In this document: piece after piece, positions 56,286-64,000 of the stretch
How the letters are laid out: every line of letters begins with the position of its first letter
How positions within the stretch are numbered: the stretch's first letter is position 1
Assembly (NCBI GenBank): GCA_950097015.1
Contig: CATNEN010000039.1
Span: 4,910,001 to 4,974,000, forward strand
Source: Macrostomum hystrix
Taxonomy: Eukaryota > Platyhelminthes > Macrostomidae
Reading direction: 5' to 3'
Length of the DNA: 64,000 bases
Made by a program: the position numbers and the translations under genes
Notes under the pieces: generated by a model
Told to the model about the DNA's origin: nothing
The model's database searches: none
What the model saw: the letters and a program-made list of their open reading frames with translations, nothing else

Positions 56286-56540
56286 AAAAGGGGTTTCAGC
56301 CTAGTGGCTAGTCTTCAAACCCCTACTTTAAGGTCCTGGGTTCGATTCTCGACTCCACTAGAACAATTGGTATCTTCTAGTAAGACACATATCTCTATGA
56401 TTGCATCAGTTCGCCAAGCTGTAAGCTGTGTAACAGCATTAGGGTAATTAAGGGTGTGTGTGGCGCCCCAATGGACTGAACAGCCGTACGCAGCCTTAGA
56501 TATGCCGCACAAGTCGCTTGACTTCGACTTCAAGCGATAA
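56286..56540 (+). mobile_element. Second tRNA-like SINE or tRNA pseudogene
   Basis: The head reads like a tRNA gene, with an A-box-type tcagcctagtggctagtc and a strong B-box cctgggttcgattctcgac. The 3' half does not pair as a tRNA acceptor stem (gggg at the start is not matched near actccac), so it is not a working tRNA. About 180 bp of unrelated body follows. Only one copy was noticed in this window, so the SINE call and its right end are provisional. It lies at the 3' side of SPSB3. Confidence 0.55.
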
Positions 56541-56642
56541 AGAACCGTTTGTATAAAGCTGGTTCTATGCACACAACTCCGGCAAGAAACAAAAGACTGT
56601 AACATCAATAGTAGCCGCAATCTAAAAGTACATTCTTTGACG

Positions 56643-59381
56643 CTACGCTGTTCCTAATCCGCCTCGCCCTGCCCCATCGTTGCCTTCGGAGTCGTCTTCG
56701 TCTACACGGCGACGCTTGCTGAAAAGCGAAACGGGCTCAGCTTCCCAGTCAGCGTCGCCATCAGCTTCGGCGTCTTCGTCGGCGTCGACGTCCTCAGTTG
56801 GTTCGGCTGATTGGGAGACAGACTTTTGTCTGAGGGATAATTAAAAGTATATTAAATTTTACTAGCACAGAATAGAAAACTGTCTGCAATCTCATACTCG
56901 TACTGAAAGTAGAAATATAAGTTTGTCAATCCTTTCCGAGGATCTGTGAGAATAGTAGCTCAATCTGAGGATCTGTGAGAATAGTAGCTCAATGAGGATC
57001 TGGGAGAATAGTAGCTCAGTCTGAGGATCTGTGAGAATAGTAGCTCAATCTGAGGATCTGGGAGAATAGTAGCTCAGTCTGAGGATCTGGGAGAATAGTA
57101 GCTCAGTCTGAGGATCTGTGAGAATAGTAGCTCAATCTGAGGATCTGGGAGAATAGTAGCTCAATCTGAGGATCTGGGAGAATAGTAGCTCAATCTGAGG
57201 ATCTGGGAGAATAGTAGCTCAGTCTGAGGATCTGTGAGAATAGTAGCTCAATCTGAGGATCTGGGAGAATAGTAGCTCAGTCTGAGGATCTGGGAGAATA
57301 GTAGCTCAATCTGAGGATCTGGGAGAATAGTAGCTCAATCTGAGGATCTGGGAGAATAGTAGCTCAGTCTGAGGATCTGGGAGAATAGTAGCTCAATCTG
57401 AGGATCTGGGAGAATAGAAGCTCAGTCTGAGGATCTGGGAGAATAGTAGCTCAATCTGAGGATCTGGGAGAATAGTAGCTCAGTCTGAGGATCTGGGAGA
57501 ATAGTAGCTCAATCTGAGGATCTGTGAGAATAGTAGTTCAATCTGAGGATCTGTGAGAATAGTAGCTCAATCTGAGGATCTGTGAGAATTGTAGCTCAGT
57601 CTGAGGATCTGGGTGAATAGTAGCTCAATCTGAGGATCTGTGAGAATTGTAGCTCAGTCTGAGGATCTGGGAGAATAGTAGCTCAATCTGAGGATCTGGG
57701 AGAATAGTAGCTCAATCTGAGGATCTGGGAGAATAGTAGCTCAGTCTGAGGATCTGGGAGAATAGTAGCTCAATCTGAGGATCTGGGAGAATAGTAGCTC
57801 AGTCTGAGGATCTGTGAGAATAGTAGCTCAATCTGAGGATCTGGGAGAATAGTAGCTCAATCTGAGGATCTGGGAGAATAGTAGCTCAGTCTGAGGATCT
57901 GGGAGAATAGTAGCTCAATCTGAGGATCGGGCTCATTGACTCACCTGTAAGCAGGCCAGATCAGGTAGGGCAGATTGTTAGTAAGCAGGTTGACGAGGCC
58001 AGGCGGCAGTGTTAAGGCTTCGGTCACGCAAAGGCTGTCGGGAATGAGGTGACGCAAGGCTCGGCAGCTCAAAGCCTGCAGAGTGATGGGCAGGCTAAGG
58101 GCCCGTATTAGCTTGACTCCACTCTTAGCAGCCGTGCTGCAAACTGCCGGATAGATTGGTGCTTTGAGGCCGCGCGCGGCTATGCCGAGGCACTGCCGGT
58201 TGAGGAAGTAGGTGAGGGTGCCGTGCCAAAGGTCCAGCAGCAGGCCGACAATGGCGCCCTGGCCGAATGGCCGACAGAACTGGCGCTTCTGCCTGAGAAT
58301 GCGGAGCGGCAAGTTGAAAATGGATATTTTTGTTGGTTTTTTTTCGTTTCTTATTTCATTGTGGCGTTTTAAGGTCACTCTTGTGGGTAATGGGCCCTGA
58401 AGGTCAGACTGGTGGGTAGTGGGCCCCTGAAGGTCAGATTTGTGGATGGTGAGCTCCTGAAGGGCAAACAGGTGTGGGTGGGTCTCCAAAGGTCAGACAG
58501 GTGTGGATGGGCCTCCAGAAGGTCAGACAGGTGTGGGTGGGTCTCCAGAAGGTCAGACAGGTGTGGATGGGTCTCCATAAGGTCAGGCAGGTGTGGGTGG
58601 GTCTCCAAAGGTCAGATAGAAGCGGGCAGAAGGCAGGATCGCAGACGGCTCACTTGTTTTGCTGGAAGTAGCCATTATAGGACAGTCCCATGGAGTCGGG
58701 TCCCAGACCCAGCAGGGACACAAAGCTGTTGTGGTGACTCTTTGGCGAAAATTCCGACGTGCAAATTCCGGCCATGAAGTCGGTGCCATAGACTGGGCTG
58801 ACAAACTTCAGCTCCCAATAGTGCAGGCCGTCAGTCAGTGGCTTGTTGCCAACAGCAGCCGCTGTGCCATGGCTGAACAGCGGGTGAAAGCTGACTATGC
58901 GTTGACAGGGCGACAGAGTGCAGTCCGGCGAATCCGGCTCCGTCCAAGTCCAGTCGGAGTCCACGCTGGCGTCGCCGACACCGCCGGCGGCGACCCCACC
59001 GTCCGGAGCAGCTTCGCCGCAGTCGCAGTGGATCCAGGTTAGCGAACGCGCGCCGGCGCCGTTTAGCTTCGGACAGCTGCAGAATGACTCGGTGTTGCGC
59101 CGCGGCTTATAAAGCTCGGATAGGCCGCCGCCTTCGGCGCTGAGTGGCGGACGACGCTGGCGTCGCTGCTGCTGCTGCCGCGGCGGTGGAGGCAGCGCCG
59201 CCGGAGCTTGAAGACGCTGTTGAAGCGGGCGGTTTATAGATACATTAGGGGCTGCATCGTTCGATTCATCGTCTTGAAAATCGTCGCGATGATCTAGAAT
59301 GGACAGCATCTGCTGATGCTGCCGACCTGAATGATCGCCGGGAATGCGGCTGTCATCACTGCCACTGCCTCCAGAAGTAGC
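56643..59381 (-). CDS. SPSB3-like SPRY/SOCS-box protein (5' exon not identified)
   Basis: Minus-strand exons: 59381-58654, 58292-57945 and 56829-56643 (stop TAG); phases 2 and 2; 420 residues visible. Substrate receptor of a Cullin-5/Elongin-BC ubiquitin ligase, by family. A low-complexity N-terminus (Gln/Pro/Arg runs) precedes the SPRY domain. SPRY marks are SCPKLNG, GLHYWELKFVSPVYGTDFM, LLGLGPDSMGLSYNG, FGQGAIVGLLLDLWHGTLTY and CSTAAKSGVK. A SOCS box follows, with TLQALSCRALRHLIPDS and LTLPPGLVNLL. The last exon encodes a highly acidic tail (Glu/Asp/Ala-rich) interrupted by a basic SKRRRV patch that could be a nuclear signal. The first exon begins in phase 0 after an acceptor. An internal ATG is at 59309, so translation may start there or in an unseen upstream exon. 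Both introns carry minisatellites. Confidence 0.94.
56938..57928. repeat. 29 bp satellite in SPSB3 intron, ~34 copies
   Basis: The same unit as the HS2ST intron satellite (gaggatctgggagaatagta plus gctcagtct), in the same orientation, with the same variants. It starts within about 20 nt of the donor of intron 57944-56830 and makes up about 90% of it. Confidence 0.97.
58375..58620. repeat. 30 bp array in SPSB3 intron, ~8 copies
   Basis: Units of aggtcagacaggtgtgggtg plus ggtctccaga. Copies at the left edge are diverged. It occupies most of the 361 bp intron 58653-58293. Confidence 0.9.
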
Positions 59382-60683
59382 CTGAAATATAAATATAAAT
59401 TTTTTTTTCTATATTAAGTAACTTGTTTTGCACAGATTTACATCCAAGAAGCTCATATGTTGAGCACACATTGATACCCAACTTAGAAGATTTTTTTAGA
59501 TTCGTTTATGATTAGCTTCATTAGCTTAAAGCTTAGCTCTTTAAGATGAATGACAATCATAGAGACACAACCCTTTAGCAAAAAAGAGACATAAGCCATT
59601 GCCAATTCAAGCCAAGGAATATGTAATATGTAATATGTAATATGTGATATTCTGTTTCAATCAGTCCTTGTAAGTACACCCCTGCCCCTGAAAGTTCAAT
59701 GTTAGAAATTGTTGGCTTGTACTTTAGTGCAAATGCACCAATGTCATTCACACTTTACAGAATCTAAACTTATCTTATCAAGTGTAAAGGTGTAAACTAA
59801 GAGCCAACTTTTGTTTACCTGCCATAGACATATTTAAATATCAAAACCATCCATCCAAACAGTATATCAACAGATAAATATCAGCGCTGTCAAGAAGTCA
59901 ACATTAGCCACAATGGCTATGTGCTATCAAATAATACAAGAAGTCCAGAAACAATGGGCAAAACAGAACATGACAACAAAAGATCTAACTATTCTGTCAA
60001 GGATGAAAGTGTTGGCCCTGATGACCAATTAAAAATAAAGTAAATTAATAACTTTTTAATATATACTGACAATCAAATAAAACAAAAATAATAATATATA
60101 AAGTCATGTTGAAATATCAATTTGTGCAAACAACTTAAATAAAATAATAATAAACCTGTTTGTATAGATTACTCTCAGCTTGAATTAGTAGAATACTAAA
60201 TGAATAAAAACTGATTTATAAATTTAAAAACACATTTATCAGAAAATCAAAAGACATCTAAGTTGTCCTTAGTAACTTAGAAGCTAGGCCCATATTTTGT
60301 CACTAAATATACATAGGCAGCTATTACTATATAAGTATATATACCCATTTGTCTAATATTTTTGTTTCATTCAAATTCTTCATATTTTTGGACTCTAGAA
60401 ATACAAAAAATTGTGTTTCTAAACAAAGAAACCTGTTAATTATGTATTGGAAGTCCGATTGTTTGTTATAGTTCAGTTGCTACATCATAACAACAAATAA
60501 CTTTTGAATTTGTGTCCTGATGTGGCATGAAAATATGTTACTATGGCTGTGACAATTAGCAGGGCTTATAAAAGGAGATTCCAATAGGCCCTAAATACTC
60601 AATAAGCTAAGCAATTCAAGCTTCTCATTAGGCCCCTATAAAATAAGTAGACTTTGAATCCTATACTTTATTAGGGCCTAAAC
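59382..60683. other. AT-rich stretch upstream of SPSB3 exon; no gene seen
   Basis: Likely intron or promoter region of SPSB3, since the exon at 59381 follows a good acceptor (tttatatttatatttcag). A tandem gtaatat run occurs near 59620-59645. No coding frame is supported. Confidence 0.4.
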
Positions 60684-61155
60684 CAGGGGTCGGCAAACTT
60701 ATTAGCTAGCAGGCCAAAAAGAGAACCTAAAAGAAGACAGCGGGCCGTATTGACTGTAGAAATATAAGAGAAATATATCAGAGATAGGGAGAGATGAGAC
60801 ATGGAAGAGATGAGACATGGGAGAGATGAGACATGGGAGAGATGAGACATGGGAGAGATGAGACATGGGAGAGATAAGACACAGGAGAGATGAGACACGG
60901 GAGAGATAAGACACAGGAGAGATGAGACACGGGAGAGATGAGACACGGGAGAGATAAGATACAGGAGAGATGAGACACGGGAGAGATGAGACACGGGAGA
61001 GGTGACACACCGGAGAGGTGACACACAGGGGAGATGAGACAGGGAAAGATAAAACAGGATACTGTAGGTGTCGGAAAGGGGAACGGGCCGGATTTGGGAG
61101 CTTCGAGGGCCACATCTGGCCCGCGGGCCGGAGTTTGCCGACCTCTGGCCTAAAC
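60676..61155. mobile_element. hAT-type MITE with 16 bp TIRs and a perfect 8 bp TSD
   Basis: Termini are caggggtcggcaaact at 60684-60699 and its inverse with one mismatch at 61132-61147. They are flanked by identical 8 bp copies of gcctaaac at 60676-60683 and 61148-61155. Eight-base target duplications and CAGGGGTC-type ends are hallmarks of hAT elements. The 464 bp body has no transposase frame. Its centre is a 16 bp minisatellite. Confidence 0.93.
60780..61050. repeat. 16 bp minisatellite inside the MITE, ~17 copies
   Basis: Units of gagagatgagacatgg with gacacgg, gacacagg and gataagac variants, in the middle of the hAT-type MITE. The same unit family forms the array in SLC5 intron 7 (37660-38100). 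Confidence 0.93.
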
Positions 61156-62861
61156 CAACTCTCAATTTGGATGGCTAGGCACTATTGCTGGTTAATTTTC
61201 AAACAGGCCTAGTGGGTCTAATCACACTGGCAATGCAACACTGCACATGTTACATGTATGGCACAGGTGTTGGTGTCTAGTAAAAGTAGGGAATTGCAGC
61301 AGTGGGGCTGTTTAGTCGTATAGTGTAGCATGGCCAATTATGCACAGGCCAAGGGTGGTGTTAGCCTTTGTGCAACATACTTTTGATACTTATGCTTAGG
61401 CATAGTTAATAGGAAATGTTTATTTATTGATATAGGCCTAATAGCTAAGCCTAGCTAGTTAAGTGGTGTCATTTCTTTAGCTAAAGTGCCGAAAAAAAGA
61501 TGTCCGGGCAAAGGGCGCGCGAATTCAGTTTCGTATATCCCAGCTAGAGGATTCAATTTGTGGCCTTAAAAGGACAGACATAGTATTGGCAAATAATATT
61601 TACGTGTGCAATGAGTTAGTGACTAGCTCATGGTATTTGGTAGTAAAAAATTATGAATTTGCCAATTGCGTGTCTCTAGTCACACATTTTTAGAAATTTA
61701 ACTGATGAAAGGTAGGAAATGATAAAAAACGGATTCTTATTGATATGAAAACAAAATAAATAAAATCAAATAGTTAAGCACATTTTTAACCTGTGTTGTA
61801 ACTACGACTGCGATCCGATCCTATCCTAATGTAGTTTTTCGAGATTTTAATCTGCTGCTGCTTTCTAAGAACAGAACTTTCAAATCATTAGTTTTCAAAA
61901 AAACTTTTTCAGTTTCTACTAGAAGCTGTATTAAAGAATTAATAATATTTCAATAATTTTTTTTTTAAATTTCATATAACAATCACTAGTTTAAAAAGCT
62001 AAACCTTTTAACTGAATTGAATATTTAATATTACGAAGTCGAAAGGACCGAATTCGTGAACGTGCTCTACTGCTTTTCTATTATTGCATGGAAGTCTGGC
62101 GCTACTGTGATCTTAAACACCATTAGATCGAAGCAGCCAACTGAAGCCAAAATGAGCCCAAGAACGTATAGTTTTCTGTAGACAATGTCTATAATAATAT
62201 TTATACTAAGGGACTACTAAAAGTACGTACAGTCCTTGATTTATACACTGTTATACTTAAACGGGATTGGCGGTGCGAGAACGAGAGTGCTGACTCGGGT
62301 AAGAAAAAGAGCCATCGCAGTGCCAAAGAGCCATCGACAACAACTTCAATCAGCACTGGTCCGGCAAGTAGTGCGCCCACACGCAGTACTATCGAGAAGA
62401 ACCCCTGGTAGCAGGCCAACACCGACCGTCTGGCGCACATCCGGCAAGTCAGGATCTACACTCGCCTGTGCTCACCAGACTGTCGAGCTGGTTTGTTTGT
62501 CTGTTTGATCGTTATTTTGAAAAAATGTTTGGCTGTTTGATCGCTAGATTTTTTGCCTTCCTAATTCTCGTTTTGATTGCGCTTTTTCTCATTTTGAATG
62601 TCCTTAACTCTATGGCCGAATAGCTGAGCAGCGCGTGGGAGACACATCCGATGGCATGAGAGCAGACATTATAATTTTGAATGTCCAAATTATCATTTAG
62701 ATTGACAATAGCGATATTGATACTAACTGAAACGCAAACAGCTAATAGTATGGCACGGAATATATGAATATGGATATGTATATGCATATGAATATATACG
62801 AGTATATAAAGATTTTGTGAAGCATACCAAGGTCCCTCCCTAACACACATCAGAGAACACA
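61156..62861. other. Gene-free stretch
   Basis: AT-rich sequence without recognised exons. Opposing short ORFs near 62200-62500 have no domain or splice support. An alternating atatgaatatggatatgtatatgcatatg run lies near 62760-62800 and is only a low-complexity tract. Confidence 0.4.
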
Positions 62862-63054
62862 TTTAGGGCCCAGCCACGGAGAGAAGGCTTGGGGGTTAGT
62901 GGAAAAATTCAAGTCATTTGAGTGCCAAGTCCCCAACGCACAAAGAGAGTGTACTCTGCCTGACGATGAGAAAGTCAGACCCGATTTACACACGCACCCG
63001 TGAGAGTGCGCCTCCTTTATGGTCGATTTTCGTAATATGATGCGGTCCCTACGA

Positions 63055-63088
<34 letters not shown>
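62862..63088 (+). mobile_element. tRNA-derived SINE, copy C (5'-truncated, diverged)
   Basis: The body matches copies A and B (cggagagaaggcttgggggt, gtactctgcctgacgatgag, aaagtcag, tacacacgcacccgtgagag). The tRNA-like head is missing or too eroded to see, and a longer (att)n tail of about 10 repeats follows at 63058-63088. It is the most diverged of the three copies. Confidence 0.75.
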
Positions 63089-63091
<3 letters not shown>

Positions 63092-63218
63092 ATAGAATTA
63101 TTACTGTTTTTAGGTTTTTTTCGATTTATACAAGTTTCCGAGTTGATATAAAAAGGAACAGCCGTACGACGGAGTCTTTCTTTTTTAGATCGAAAAAAGC
63201 AAGCCAGAGCTTCATAGC

Positions 63219-63224
63219 TTTATT
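63219..63224 (-). terminator. Poly(A) signal for the membrane protein gene
   Basis: tttatt on the plus strand, read AATAAA on the minus strand, about 190 nt downstream of the stop at 63411. Confidence 0.45.
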
Positions 63225-63410
63225 TAGTGGCAAATCATTGAATCTCTCTGGACACGAAACTCCACTTATGTCTAGGCAGCTTTGAGAACTATGCTCACAA
63301 TAAAAAATAACAGAGACTGCAAAATACGAGTGATGCGAGGTTGTGTCTGCTATTTGAACAGTTGCCATAGCAACAGCAGAAGCAAAGCGCACAATACGCT
63401 AAAGAAGTAA

Positions 63411-63929
63411 CTAGGCAGACGCGGGCTCAGAGCCGGCAGCCGCTGTCCGGTCACTCCGAGCCACCGCAGCCACGGCGGGCCGGAGCTCCAGGCCTGCGTG
63501 AATGCCGCAGGCGGCAGCCAGGCCTGAAAGAGTCGACACGTGTTTCAACGGCTGGGCGACGGCGCCGATGACCAACGGCAGGCGCCAGCCGAACAGGGCC
63601 AGGCAGGCGACGTCGTAGACGGCCCAGCCGGCCAGCACAGCCGAGCAGGCGCCCGGCCGCAGGTCCAGAAGGAACCGCTGGGCGGATCTGGACATGCCGC
63701 CGAGCTGTCGCTGACCGGCCTGGTCACCGGATGCCAGCTGCTGGGCGATGCCGGCGTCCCGACGCCAGGAGAGCACCAGCAGGCCGACTAGCACTGCAAT
63801 GCCAGCGTGGGCGCCGTACCAGTGACTGATAACTGGTAGCCGGGGACTGGCCTTGCTGAAAGTCGCCAATCGCTGATAGGCTGCGCGGCCAGCCGAGCCG
63901 GCCAACGCGCCGGTGACGAAGGCTAGAAC
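63411..63929 (-). CDS. Membrane protein, 3'-terminal exon (partial gene)
   Basis: Not recognised as a named family. On the minus strand an acceptor (ccccgccag) precedes 63929, and the frame stays open for 172 codons to TAG at 63413-63411. Codons are very GC-rich, unlike the AT-rich flanks. Hydrophobic segments suggest at least two to three membrane passes: GAHAGIAVLVGLLVLSW, ACSAVLAGWAVYDVACLALF and a region around LPLVIGAVAQPL. A loop with SWRRD and many Arg/Gln lies between the first two. Upstream exons should lie beyond 64000. On the minus strand AATAAA occurs at 63224-63219, about 190 nt after the stop. Confidence 0.55.
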   Translation of the reverse strand, partial: VLAFVTGALAGSAGRAAYQRLATFSKASPRLPVISHWYGAHAGIAVLVGLLVLSWRRDAGIAQQLASGDQAGQRQLGGMSRSAQRFLLDLRPGACSAVLAGWAVYDVACLALFGWRLPLVIGAVAQPLKHVSTLSGLAAACGIHAGLELRPAVAAVARSDRTAAAGSEPASA

Positions 63930-64000
63930 CTGGCGGGGCGAAAAGCAAATTCACGATGAACTAATTTTTAAAGCCATCGGACGTCAACCTCGTCGAGATA

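Noticed and set aside
54104-56287. 727-residue (minus) and 700-residue (plus) ORFs
   Set aside because: Both follow from a 33 bp unit without stops. Mutually antisense, no family similarity. Kept only as a low-interest observation.
56290-56362. Functional tRNA gene
   Set aside because: The B-box is good, but the 5' and 3' acceptor strands do not pair and the anticodon arm is not clear.
58659-59042. 127-residue plus-strand ORF
   Set aside because: Antisense shadow of the SPSB3 SPRY exon.
62236-62508. Coding exon upstream of the membrane protein gene
   Set aside because: Opposing ORFs of similar length, no domain, and no phase-consistent splice sites that would link to 63929.

Overview
This is eukaryotic, animal-type genomic DNA: split genes with GT-AG introns and conserved metazoan protein families. 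It is most likely from a flatworm. The best marker is the gene at 29186-30904, which joins two canonical EF-hands to a C-terminal dynein-light-chain domain, the architecture of the platyhelminth tegumental-allergen-like (TAL) proteins. GC-rich exons in a repeat-choked genome would suit a free-living flatworm such as Macrostomum, but the species is inference.

Layout. 1-16055 is gene-free and almost wholly tandem repeats: 20, 14, 10, 41, 20, 23, 44 and 26 bp units in succession. 16774-18759 (+) is an ETS-domain transcription factor with a TATA box. 20538-25847 (-) is a strongly diverged hexokinase-fold protein whose first exon is uncertain. 26752-28492 is a 16 bp array. 29186-30904 (+) is the TAL gene. 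31960-32301 (+) is a small single-exon ORF with TATA and poly(A) signals. 33919-39287 (+) is a complete nine-exon SLC5/SGLT-type sodium-solute symporter. 40386-41186 is a deleted Tc1/IS630-like DNA transposon. 42592-53615 (-) is heparan sulfate 2-O-sulfotransferase, carrying a 9 kb intron made of a 29 bp satellite. 54120-56212 is a 33 bp array. 56643-59381 (-) is SPSB3, a SPRY/SOCS-box protein. 60684-61147 is a hAT-type MITE with a perfect 8 bp target duplication. 63411-63929 (-) is the 3' exon of a membrane protein. Three copies of one tRNA-derived SINE lie at about 25953, 41883 and 62862, and a second tRNA-like element lies at about 56290.

The genes do not form a pathway; they are unrelated neighbours. 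What unites the window is the repeats. By rough count more than half of it is minisatellite. Introns fall into two classes: short ones of about 83-126 bp without an array, and ones of about 320 bp or more that nearly all hold a minisatellite. In two introns the array starts exactly at the 5' splice site, so the donor is the first repeat unit. Exon joins were made by eye from splice consensus, reading phase and family similarity; no alignment or transcript was available.
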